Of a stretch of 52,462 bases of DNA, positions 7,294 through 16,375 are shown piece by piece; the stretch's first letter is position 1, and each line of letters starts with the position of its first letter. The notes under the pieces were generated by a model that worked only from the letters and a program-made list of their open reading frames with translations, was not told the origin of the DNA and did no database searches. The DNA is from Planctomycetota bacterium. Its GTDB lineage: Bacteria > Planctomycetota > UBA8108 > UBA1146. A program made the position numbers and the translations under genes. The stretch lies in assembly GCA_028825265.1 (NCBI GenBank), contig JAPKAM010000008.1, forward strand, positions 1 through 52,462, in the 5' to 3' direction.

Positions 7294-8472
7294 ATGGCGA
7301 TGATTTCAGTGCAATGTGGACTGGATCGATTGCGGGATGAGAACTTCGAATCACTTCGGGGTCGCCGGATCGGGGTCTGTTGCAATCGGTCGGCTATCGA
7401 TGGTCACGGAACCCGCCTAGAGGAGTGGCTTGTCGCTGCGGGCATCGAGGTGGTGCGCTGGTTTGAACCGGAGCACGGGATCGCGGCGACTGCCCAGGAT
7501 ATGGAGACGGTGGTCTCGAATCGACCTGAGGTGATCAGTCTCTACGGCGCTGACGAGGCTTCGCTAAGACCCGCTTCGAGTACCTTGGAGGATCTCGATC
7601 TGCTGCTTTTTGACATCCAGGACATCGGGAGTCGCTATTACACCTTCGGCGCGACGTTGAGATACATCCTGGAGGTGGCAGCGCTCACCGGCACCCGGGT
7701 GATGGTGCTCGATCGCCCCAATCCGATCGGCGGCATCGCCGTCGAGGGGGGCACGGTACATCAGGGATTCGAGAGTTTTGTCGGAGCTTCTCCGATCAGC
7801 ATCCGTCATGGACTGACGATGGGGGAGTTGGCATTACTGTTGGTCGGCCCTTTGGGAATCGATGCCGACCTTCAAGTGATTCCCTGCCAGGGTTGGTCGC
7901 GCGAGATGTTGCAGCCCGATGGCCCACTTCCCTGGGTGGCCCCTTCACCAAACATGCCGACAGCTGAGACCGCCCTCATCTACCCAGGAATCTGCCTGGT
8001 CGAGGGTACCGTTCTGTCGGAGGGGCGTGGTACCGATGCTCCTTTTCATCGGGTCGGAGCTCCGTGGATCGATGCCGATCGTCTCGCTGAAACCATGAAA
8101 CTACGCTCGAAGCAGATGGGATTGCTCGGCGTGAGCTTCTCACCAGTACATTTCGTTCCTGAGTTTCAGAAGTTTGCCCGCCAACAATGTCACGGGATCG
8201 AGATCAAGGTCATCGATGCCTCGGCAGTCGATGCACTGCTGCTAGGAGTGATCACGCTGGAACAGGCACGCGCTCAAGATCCAGAACTGTTTCGCTGGCG
8301 AACGGATCGATACGAGTTCATCGAGGATCCGCTCGCCATCGACTTGCTGTGGGGTGGTGATGATCTTCGGCTGGGACTGGAGCAGGGCATCTCGCCGCGC
8401 GATCTCATCTGGGCGCGAGAAGAGGAGCGTTGCCAATTTCTGGCCTTGCGTCAGGAGATCCTGCTCTACTGA
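7294..8472 (+). CDS. DUF1343 / YbbC-NamZ-like exo-beta-N-acetylmuramidase family protein
   Basis: GLDRL...LRGRRIGVCCNRSAID..., FEPEHGIAA, LLFDIQDIGSRYYTFGATL, VLDRPNPIGG, GICLVEGTVLSEGRGTDAPF. Confidence 0.88.
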   Translation: MAMISVQCGLDRLRDENFESLRGRRIGVCCNRSAIDGHGTRLEEWLVAAGIEVVRWFEPEHGIAATAQDMETVVSNRPEVISLYGADEASLRPASSTLEDLDLLLFDIQDIGSRYYTFGATLRYILEVAALTGTRVMVLDRPNPIGGIAVEGGTVHQGFESFVGASPISIRHGLTMGELALLLVGPLGIDADLQVIPCQGWSREMLQPDGPLPWVAPSPNMPTAETALIYPGICLVEGTVLSEGRGTDAPFHRVGAPWIDADRLAETMKLRSKQMGLLGVSFSPVHFVPEFQKFARQQCHGIEIKVIDASAVDALLLGVITLEQARAQDPELFRWRTDRYEFIEDPLAIDLLWGGDDLRLGLEQGISPRDLIWAREEERCQFLALRQEILLY

Positions 8473-8483
8473 GGGGGCTCGTG

Positions 8484-11400
8484 TCAGGATGTCGGTTGTT
8501 GTGCCACGAGTTGCGTGACCCGGTGGGCGATCACCGAGACGGCTCCCAGTCGTTCTTCGACCTGTCCTTCGACCAGCAGGGGACCCCTTCCATCGAGTAG
8601 GACTCGACGTACCGAGGGCCAGATCGAACTGAAGCAACTGACCTCACAGGTGCCGTGTTCATCTTCGAGGGTGATGAAACCCATCGCACCGCGGGCACTG
8701 GGGTGATGTCGAGAGGCGATGCGGATGCCGCTGATCCGGACCTTGTCGCCTGCTTTTCTTGGCACGTCGATCAACGAGATGCAGCCGAGACGCTGCCGGA
8801 TGTCACGGTGGAACTGCATCGGATGAGCCGTGATCCCTGCTCCCAGCAATCGGATCTCGTGTTCGAGCAATTTCTGTGGCGACAGTTCAACGAGGGGGGG
8901 GCCCTCGTCGACGATGCCTGCCAGGTCTCCGGTGGTCGCCTGTCCCCTGGATGCGCCCAGTGAACGGTATCGGGTCCGCATACGCCATAGCAGTCGGGTA
9001 CGGGGGATCTCGAAGTGGTCGAGTGCGCCGACCAGGATCCACTCCTCCAGTTCCGACATTCCGATCCGGGTGCGGCGTATCAGATCCTCGGGAGAATCAA
9101 AGGGTCGACTGGCGAAGACCGATTCGATGCTGGTCTGGCGTGATCCGAGGATCATCGTCAACGGCATGCGAATCGATCCATCCGACTCCAGGGTGAAGGT
9201 CTCTGCGGAGCACTCGACGCATGGTAAACGCAGCGCCACTCCCCGTCGCCGCGCCTCGGCGACGAAGGCGGCGAAGGGATACATGCCGGCGTGATGTCGA
9301 AACAGCGCGCACAGGAACTCGGCCGGGTGGTGGGCCTTGAGCCAGGCACTGCGCCAGGCGAGTAACCCGTAGGAGGCCGCGTGCGCCTTGTTGAAGGAGT
9401 AACTGCCGAAGCGCTGCAACTGTTGCCACAGTTGACGGGCTTCCCCGGCGCCGAAGCCGTGGCCGATGGCGTCGGCGATGAACTGGTCTTCCAGTCGTTG
9501 TATTTCTGCGTGGGAATCGCTGCGTACCGCACGAGCCAGGGCTCTTCGCAGCAGGTCCCCGGCGGCGAGGCTCTGGCCGGTGACGAGGGCGACCAACTCC
9601 ATTAAGTTTTCCTCGTAAAGGAGCAGCCCGCGCTGCTGCCCGAGTAACGAGGCGAGGGCCGGATGCGGCGGATCAGGGGCTTCCAGCCCCCTTGCCCGGC
9701 GGCAGAAAGCGTCCTTCAATCCGCCGGCAGAGGGTCCAGGGCGGATGAGGGCGACCGCTTGGATCGTCTCCTGTGCATTGCCCGCCTTCATCTGGATCAG
9801 CAGTGATCGCATCGCCGGACTCTCCAGTTGGAAGCAGCCGAGGGTGTCGCCACTTTGCAACAGTCGTGCGGTTCGTTCGCATCGTTCCGGGATGGCCGCG
9901 ATGTCGAGACGCTTGCCACTGCGCTGCTCGATCAGGTCGCGAACCGTTCCGATCTCCGAGACACAGCGGTTGCCGAGCAGGTCGATTTTGATCAACCCAG
10001 TCTCCTCGATGGAGTACATGTCGAGTTGGGTGATGATGATTCCCCGTGCTGCTCTCTCGACCGATGCGATCTGCTGGATGGGACGATCGGCGATGCAGAT
10101 GCCACCTGGGTGTACCGATCGATGGTGTGGTCGACCCAGTAACCACTGAGCATCTTCGAGCAGTTCCCGGCGAGCCGTTGCAGGAATTCCGATGGCTGCA
10201 ACGACGGGATCGTTACGGAGAAATTGCGGGATCGAATCAGGGGCACTGGATCCACCGAGGCGATGGGGCAATCGACGAGAGATGCGATCGACATCGGCGG
10301 GGGAGAGACCGTGAGCCCGGGCCGCTTCTCGCACGGCAGAGCGAGGCTGTAGCGTGGTCCGGGTACAGATCATCGCCGTTCGGTCCTTACCGTAGCGCTG
10401 GTAGACGTGATCGATGATGCGATCTCTCCCCTGCCAGCACAGGTCGATATCGATGTCGGGAAGGTCCTTACGATCCGGGTGCAAGAATCGTTCGAAGCGA
10501 AGACCGTGGGCGAGGGGGTCGACCTGGGTGATTCCGAGGGCATAGGAGACGATGGAAGCGGCTCCGGAACCGCGGCCTGCACATTCGATTCCGAGCCGAT
10601 GTGCCTCCGAAACGATGTCGCCGACTACCAGGAAGTAGGGGACGAATCCCATCGAGTCGATGACTTGCAGTTCGGTGGCGAGGCGTTCGAGGGCGGCGCG
10701 GGTGATGCTGCCGTAGCGGCTCACTAGGCCTCGATGGCACTGTTCGTACAGGAGCCCGAAAGGGGTCTGCCCGGGCGCGATCGGAAAGGGCGGGAAGATG
10801 GTTGGAGTCGCAGAGTGATCGAAGTTCGATGCCTCCTTCTCGATGCGGGAGGCGGATTCGAGAGCGGCGGGTAGATCGCGGTACAGTTGTTGCCACCGGG
10901 CTGGAGTGGGAATCGGGGCGAGCAGGGGAGAGATTTCCGGATCACGCTGATCGATTCGATCTCGAGCGACCCGTTCGATGGTCGAGACTCGGCGTACCGC
11001 TTCGAGCAAATCATGTCTCGGTTGCGTCACCGGTTGTAGCAACCCGATCCGTGATGAGGCGATGACCGCGAGTCCCAGTTGATCTGCGGCATCGAGGGCC
11101 CGATGTTCTCGTGCGATGGGATCGCGCAGGCGGTCGATCTCGAGCAGTACTCGATGCCGTGCCGACGGACCGAGTTGTTCGACCAATTGCCGTGCCAGCG
11201 ACAGGTCGCGTACCAGGATCAGCAGGGAAGGGGCATTGCAAACCTCATCGACCAGGTCAAAGGGAATCGAAGTTGAAGTTGGATTTGGATCGGTTGCGAT
11301 CGGTTCGGACAGACGTCGACCGCTGACCAGTGAGTGCAACTGCTTGCGGCTTGCCGGGTCCCTGGCGATGGCGACCACCGATCGACCGCAATTTCCATCG

Positions 11401-11609
11401 ACCTCGGCGGCGGCCAGCAACTTGAGATCGACCGATCGAGCCGCTCGGGTGGCTTCGACGATGGTACCGAGATCGACCTGTTCTGCGACCACAGCACTGC
11501 GCCAGCCGAGCCGGGCGGTTTCCTCGATGAGGGTGGAGATCGGCTCCATCCCTCTGAGCAGGGAGCCCCAGGAGCGCAGTGAGAGAAGCAATGGAGAGTC
11601 AGCAGGCAC
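8484..11609 (-). CDS. dnaE2: DnaE2-like DNA polymerase III alpha subunit (error-prone type)
   Basis: CAGRGSGAASIVSYALGITQVDPLAHGLRFERFLHPDRKDLPDIDIDLCWQGRDRIIDHVYQRYG; C-terminal OB-fold. ORF extends to 11921, but the preceding LexA-type box and a GAGG...GTG at 11609 favour a start there. Confidence 0.85.
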   Translation of the reverse strand: MPADSPLLLSLRSWGSLLRGMEPISTLIEETARLGWRSAVVAEQVDLGTIVEATRAARSVDLKLLAAAEVDGNCGRSVVAIARDPASRKQLHSLVSGRRLSEPIATDPNPTSTSIPFDLVDEVCNAPSLLILVRDLSLARQLVEQLGPSARHRVLLEIDRLRDPIAREHRALDAADQLGLAVIASSRIGLLQPVTQPRHDLLEAVRRVSTIERVARDRIDQRDPEISPLLAPIPTPARWQQLYRDLPAALESASRIEKEASNFDHSATPTIFPPFPIAPGQTPFGLLYEQCHRGLVSRYGSITRAALERLATELQVIDSMGFVPYFLVVGDIVSEAHRLGIECAGRGSGAASIVSYALGITQVDPLAHGLRFERFLHPDRKDLPDIDIDLCWQGRDRIIDHVYQRYGKDRTAMICTRTTLQPRSAVREAARAHGLSPADVDRISRRLPHRLGGSSAPDSIPQFLRNDPVVAAIGIPATARRELLEDAQWLLGRPHHRSVHPGGICIADRPIQQIASVERAARGIIITQLDMYSIEETGLIKIDLLGNRCVSEIGTVRDLIEQRSGKRLDIAAIPERCERTARLLQSGDTLGCFQLESPAMRSLLIQMKAGNAQETIQAVALIRPGPSAGGLKDAFCRRARGLEAPDPPHPALASLLGQQRGLLLYEENLMELVALVTGQSLAAGDLLRRALARAVRSDSHAEIQRLEDQFIADAIGHGFGAGEARQLWQQLQRFGSYSFNKAHAASYGLLAWRSAWLKAHHPAEFLCALFRHHAGMYPFAAFVAEARRRGVALRLPCVECSAETFTLESDGSIRMPLTMILGSRQTSIESVFASRPFDSPEDLIRRTRIGMSELEEWILVGALDHFEIPRTRLLWRMRTRYRSLGASRGQATTGDLAGIVDEGPPLVELSPQKLLEHEIRLLGAGITAHPMQFHRDIRQRLGCISLIDVPRKAGDKVRISGIRIASRHHPSARGAMGFITLEDEHGTCEVSCFSSIWPSVRRVLLDGRGPLLVEGQVEERLGAVSVIAHRVTQLVAQQPTS

Positions 11610-11650
11610 GGAAAACCTCGGATCGGTGGGGACGGAGCGGTCGCAGGATA

Positions 11651-11666
11651 GCGAACATCTGTTCGC
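11651..11666. promoter_or_regulatory. LexA/SOS-type box upstream of dnaE2
   Basis: GCGAACATCTGTTCGC inverted repeat; inside a 27-bp segment (11644-11670) identical to 39733-39759. Confidence 0.75.
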
Positions 11667-11791
11667 CATCCAAGGGGTGATCACCGAAGAGATTTGGTCG
11701 TCACCGGATGGGCTGAGAAAGCCCTCAAAAGATCGATGCGAGGCAGGAGGGCAGAAGGGCAGAAGGTGGAGGTCGGAAGGGCAACGCAGAC

Positions 11792-11833
11792 AAAAAAAAG
11801 GGGCCGGGGAAGGAGTTTCCTTCCCGGCCCCTG
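11792..11833 (-). terminator. Rho-independent terminator of the 11861-16174 gene
   Basis: On the minus strand: GGGGCCGGGAAGGA-AAC-TCCTTCCCCGGCCCC followed by TTTTTTTT. Confidence 0.9.
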
Positions 11834-11860
11834 GCACTGCGATCACCGCCCGATGAGAGA

Positions 11861-14800
11861 TCAGGGGCAGGCGTCGTAAGTTGTACAGTCGAGCGCATCG
11901 GAGGTCGGATCTGCACCGCACACGGGAGCGGTTGGGGCCGGCATGTTGGGCCCACCCGAGAACAGATTCGACAACTCGTACACCGCATCGGCGATGTTGA
12001 CCAGGCCGTCATCGTTACAGTCTGCTGCATCGTCGCAGTTGATGGCGCCGCCGCTGAAGAGGCCCGCTAGCAGCGAAACGGCATCGGCGATGTTGATCGC
12101 ACCGTCCGAGTTGATGTCGCCGCGCATGAAGCCACCGGTCGAAGGCTGAAGGGTGACGGTACCGTTGGCCAGAGCTGCGGGATTCGCCTGTCCATCGACG
12201 ACGACAATGTTGACCACCGAGGGAGAACCGAGCGAACTACTCCAGCTCAGAGGGGTCGTGGTTCCGGCGCTGTTGCCGATGAGGCCAGACGGCACCGTAT
12301 CGTAAGCGACGCTTCCCACCGAAGTACTGCTGGAAAACAACAGGAAGACAGTGTTGGAGAAGCTGTAGACACAACCCACCGTGAGACCATCGACATAGAA
12401 GTTGATATCGATGAAGTCCGGTCCGCTGTTGCCGTTGAGACCGTCGAGAGCCGCAGCAGCAGTCCAGGTGGTGGCCGTGATCAAACTCGGGTTGTTGGCG
12501 ACGCCTAGGGAGAAGCCCTGGGTCTGGTTGGGGTACCCGGGCGCAGTGGCATCTTCCTCGATCGACAAGGATGCTGAGAAACTGCCATTTCCGGTCGCGG
12601 GCGAGTAACTGGCCAGCACATCGGAAGCAATGAAGGTGAATCCATCGAGCGGCAGCTGGCACGACGGCAAGGAGGAGCAGTCCGGATCGTCGCAGTCGAT
12701 CAGTCCATCGCCATCATCGTCTGTACCATTGGTGCAGTTCTCGGGCGGGGCACCCACACAGGCCGGGTCGAGGTCGCAATCGGTATCTTCGCAATCGATC
12801 AGGCCGTCACCGTCGTCATCCACTCCATTGGTGCAGTTCTCCGGCGTCGGGGCACCCGCGAGGGTGATCTCGAGAATTCCGGTTCCTGAATCTCCCTGGG
12901 CCCAACTGCCGACTCGGATGAAGTAGGTCGTCCCACCCGTCATGCTGACATCGAGGATCGAGGTGAACGAGCCGCAGCCGATGCCATCTCCGTTGCAGGC
13001 GATCTGTGTCAGGGCGCCACAGGTTCCCTGGTAGATCACCACATCGCTGTCGAAGGTGATGGAGTCGCAAGTCGAGATGGTCGCGGTTCCCGAGGTGGGA
13101 GCCGTGAACTGGTACCACGCGTCCGATCCCATGTCGCCGAGAGCGGAAGTGGCACACTGACTATTGTCGTAAGGATCGGCACTGGTGGTCATCGCCGTGG
13201 TGTCGACTGCATTCGATCCGACCACTGCCACCAGCGGATCGGCACACTCGTCACCGGTACCGCCGCTACCGCCACAGGCGGGGTTGGGGGTGCAATCGGG
13301 GTCTGCGCAATCGACCAACCCATCGCCGTCATCGTCGGTTCCGTTGGTACAGTTTTCGGTCACTGGTCCACCGCCCCCGACGCTGATGGTGAGGGTTCCA
13401 GTTCCTGAAGTACCGATCGCCCAACTACCCACTCGAATCATGTAGGTGTTGCCCGCCGTCATGCCCACATCGAGAGAGGATGTGTATGCGGTACAGGCAG
13501 GACCATCTCCGTTGCAGGCGATCTGGTCGAGGGCGCCACAGGTGCCCTGGTAGACGACGAGGTCGCTGTCAAAATCGATGGCGTCACAGGTCGAGATCGT
13601 GGTGATTCCCGTAGTGGTTGCAGTGAATTGATACCAACCATCGGAAGCCATGTCGCCGAGGAAGGAACCGAAACACTGGGCATCGCTGTAGGGCTCGGCA
13701 CTGGTGGTCATCGCGGTGGTGTTGATGGGGTTGGCCCCCTCCACCACAGTCAGTGGGTCAGCGCATTCATCTCCGGCTCCACCGCCGCCGCCGCCACCAC
13801 CGACGGTGATGTTGAGGGTGCCGGTCCCGGAATCACCATTGAGCCAGCTTCCGACGCGGATGTAGTAGCTGTTGCCTGCCGTCATACCGACATCGAGTGT
13901 CGAGGTGAATCCGATGCATGCTGGACTATCGCCGATGCAAGCGATCTGGGTCAGAGCCCCGCAAGATCCCTCATAGACGACGATGTCACTGTCGAAATCG
14001 ATGCTGTCACAGGTCGAGACGGTCGTGGTTCCTGTGGTGTTCGCGGTGAACAGGTACCAGGCGTCCGAGCCCATGTCACCGAGTGATGTTCCGACACATT
14101 GAGCGTCGTTGTAGGGATCCGCGCTGTTGGTCATCGCAGTGGTGTCGACTGGATTGGCCCCTTCCACCGCAGTGAGGGGATCTGCACATTCATCGCCGGA
14201 TCCGCCACCACCACCGCCACAAGCGGGGTTGGCGCTGCAATCGGGGTCGGCGCAATCGATCATTCCGTCGCCGTCATCGTCGGTTCCATTGGTGCAGTTC
14301 TCGGTTACCGGACCGCCTCCGCCGACTGTAATGGTCAAGGTGCCGGTTCCCGATTGGGTGGCATCCCAGCTGCCCATGCGGACTAGGTACTCGACTCCAG
14401 CAGTGACGGGAACCCCGGTGATCAGGGAAGTGAATGCGCCGCAGCTGCTTCCATCGCCGTTGCAGGCGATCTGGTCGAGGGCGCCACAAGCACCGACGTA
14501 CACCGCAAGGTCGGAATCGAAACTGATGGAGTCACAGGTACTCACATCCATCGATCCGCTGGCGGTGGGGGTGAAGGAATACCAGGCATCCTGACTGAAG
14601 ACGCCCAGGAAACTACCGGGGCACTGGGCCTCACTGATCGGGTCTGTTCCGGTGGTCATCGTCGTGTTGTCGACCGCATTGGCCCCTTCGATCAGGGCGA
14701 TGGCGGTACTGCACTCATCACCGGCACCTGCGGGAAGGCAGGCGGGACTCGTGAAGCAGTCTGGATCGATGCAGTCGATCAGCCCATCGCCGTCATCGTC

Positions 14801-16174
14801 GGTTCCGTTGGAGCAGAGTTCGACGTTGCCACCACCACCCGCGGGAAGAGTATCGATGGTCAACTGGCCGGTGCCGGCGGAATCGAGCCAGGCTCCAAGG
14901 CCCAGACCCCAGGAACGAGAGAATCGTCCGTAATCGTCGGAGAAGTTGTTGCCGCACGCCGCAGCGCCACAGCACAGTTGACCGATGACGCGGTGATCCT
15001 GATCAAAAAGAGGTGAACCGGACGATCCCGGTTCGGTGGTTCCCAGGTCCCAGTCATTGACCGTGACGTAGTTGGTCGAGAGGGTCGGCGCCTGGTTCTC
15101 AAAGGAGATTCGCTTTTCCTCGACGTTGGGGTGATGAATGCCGGCTGCACTGGTCGGCTGCGAAGTCGATGCGTTCCATCCGCAGAAGGAGACGCCATAG
15201 GCGGGATTGGGAGGGCTGGTCAACTCGACCAGCGTGTAGTCGGAGGTGCTGGAACCAGAACGGTAGATGGCACCGCTGCTGAACTGGTTCAAGGTGCCAT
15301 TTCCGGGCCCACCACTGGCGCCGGATCCTGGCGCTCGACAGGTCGAGTTCTCGTAGTTCCAGTACACCACCAGTGAGCCAGCGTTGCCGCCGGTGACACC
15401 GCAGTGATCGGCAGTCATGAAGAAGGGAGTGCCATCCTGGGCGGTGTTATTGACCATGAATCCGGTGCAGAAGAGCGATCCCCCGGTGGAGATGACCCCG
15501 ACGCAATCGATCTCGTTTTCCCAGCCGGCCGATTGCGGGCAAACCACGTCGACATTGCAGGAACCAGACATCGACGGGCCGGTGTTGGTGGAAGAAGGCA
15601 CACCAAAGAACTCATGAAATCCACGGTATCCAGGATTGATGGAAGCCAGTTCCACCTCCTGGTCGATCAACCAGCGATCTTCGAGTGCGCAGGTGATTTC
15701 GATGACCACATCATTCCCTGCGATGGCGGGAGTCCAGAGTACGCCGGAGTCCTGGATGTCATCGACGGTGAAGGGGCGGGCCCGGTGGGTCCGATCGATG
15801 TTGTAGAGATTCATCTGACCCTCGACCGGCACCAGCCAGCGGCTGAATCCGAAGTTCATGCTGATGGCATTCTTGCAACGAGCTCGAAGACGCCACACTG
15901 CAGTCTGGTCATCCAGTTTGCTCCATTGTCCGTGGGTCGATGGACGGATGTCGACCGGCTGAGGTACGGCATAGCGAGGAGCCATCCCGGCTCGGTCGCG
16001 ATCGATGTCCTCCAGGTTCAGCGCCTCGAGTTCTAGGGCCGGAACCTCGACCACTGGCACATCCTTTAAGGAGATGTCAGCGCTGGCCAAGGTGGGGCCG
16101 AAGCCGACAAGGGAGAGAAGCGTAATGAACGCTGCAAGAGATCGAACTAGCATCATGATCCTCCTGAAGGACAT
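11861..16174 (-). CDS. Large secreted trypsin-fold (lysyl-endopeptidase-like) serine protease with repeated PPC-like/DxDGDG modules and a C-terminal type-I dockerin
   Basis: Triad regions MTADHCGVTGG, SDYTLVELTSPP, EPGSSGSPLFDQDHRVIGQLCCG; repeated '(E)NCTNGTDDDGDGLIDCxDPDC' and 'GDECADPL...DAWYxFTAxTTGTTTxSTCDSIDFDSDxVVYxGxCGALxQIAC' blocks; C-term GDINSDGAINIADAVSLLAGLFSGG...CNDDGLVNIADAVYELSNLFSGG. Confidence 0.88.
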   Translation of the reverse strand: MSFRRIMMLVRSLAAFITLLSLVGFGPTLASADISLKDVPVVEVPALELEALNLEDIDRDRAGMAPRYAVPQPVDIRPSTHGQWSKLDDQTAVWRLRARCKNAISMNFGFSRWLVPVEGQMNLYNIDRTHRARPFTVDDIQDSGVLWTPAIAGNDVVIEITCALEDRWLIDQEVELASINPGYRGFHEFFGVPSSTNTGPSMSGSCNVDVVCPQSAGWENEIDCVGVISTGGSLFCTGFMVNNTAQDGTPFFMTADHCGVTGGNAGSLVVYWNYENSTCRAPGSGASGGPGNGTLNQFSSGAIYRSGSSTSDYTLVELTSPPNPAYGVSFCGWNASTSQPTSAAGIHHPNVEEKRISFENQAPTLSTNYVTVNDWDLGTTEPGSSGSPLFDQDHRVIGQLCCGAAACGNNFSDDYGRFSRSWGLGLGAWLDSAGTGQLTIDTLPAGGGGNVELCSNGTDDDGDGLIDCIDPDCFTSPACLPAGAGDECSTAIALIEGANAVDNTTMTTGTDPISEAQCPGSFLGVFSQDAWYSFTPTASGSMDVSTCDSISFDSDLAVYVGACGALDQIACNGDGSSCGAFTSLITGVPVTAGVEYLVRMGSWDATQSGTGTLTITVGGGGPVTENCTNGTDDDGDGMIDCADPDCSANPACGGGGGGSGDECADPLTAVEGANPVDTTAMTNSADPYNDAQCVGTSLGDMGSDAWYLFTANTTGTTTVSTCDSIDFDSDIVVYEGSCGALTQIACIGDSPACIGFTSTLDVGMTAGNSYYIRVGSWLNGDSGTGTLNITVGGGGGGGGAGDECADPLTVVEGANPINTTAMTTSAEPYSDAQCFGSFLGDMASDGWYQFTATTTGITTISTCDAIDFDSDLVVYQGTCGALDQIACNGDGPACTAYTSSLDVGMTAGNTYMIRVGSWAIGTSGTGTLTISVGGGGPVTENCTNGTDDDGDGLVDCADPDCTPNPACGGSGGTGDECADPLVAVVGSNAVDTTAMTTSADPYDNSQCATSALGDMGSDAWYQFTAPTSGTATISTCDSITFDSDVVIYQGTCGALTQIACNGDGIGCGSFTSILDVSMTGGTTYFIRVGSWAQGDSGTGILEITLAGAPTPENCTNGVDDDGDGLIDCEDTDCDLDPACVGAPPENCTNGTDDDGDGLIDCDDPDCSSLPSCQLPLDGFTFIASDVLASYSPATGNGSFSASLSIEEDATAPGYPNQTQGFSLGVANNPSLITATTWTAAAALDGLNGNSGPDFIDINFYVDGLTVGCVYSFSNTVFLLFSSSTSVGSVAYDTVPSGLIGNSAGTTTPLSWSSSLGSPSVVNIVVVDGQANPAALANGTVTLQPSTGGFMRGDINSDGAINIADAVSLLAGLFSGGAINCDDAADCNDDGLVNIADAVYELSNLFSGGPNMPAPTAPVCGADPTSDALDCTTYDACP
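12660..14830 (-). repeat. Coding repeat array: about four ~140-160-aa modules with DxDGDG linkers inside the protease gene
   Basis: Near-identical blocks in the translation, e.g. 'VDTTAMTTSADPYDNSQCATSALGDMGSDAWYQFTAPTSG' versus 'VDTTAMTNSADPYNDAQCVGTSLGDMGSDAWYLFTANTTG'. Boundaries approximate. Confidence 0.8.
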
Positions 16175-16375
16175 GTATTTGGATCGAATCGGTCGATAGT
16201 CATCGCAACCCGACCCGATCCCCTGCCGGGTACCCAGCGGGTATCGGAAGGAAAAAGTTGGACAGAAATTACACCTGAGTCACCCCGAATCGTGATTCCG
16301 GTTTCGAACGATGATCGAACGATGTTTGAACATCGAGCGGCACATCACTGGATTCATCGGATTTCAAAGCCGTCT

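Noticed and set aside
11609-11921. dnaE2 extended N-terminus (start at 11921)
   Set aside because: The extension crosses the upstream gene's terminator and the SOS box; a GTG at 11609 with GAGG upstream is more plausible.
12660-14830. Long DNA repeats as a CRISPR or mobile-element signature
   Set aside because: They are in-frame coding repeats of protein modules, with no spacer pattern or transposase.
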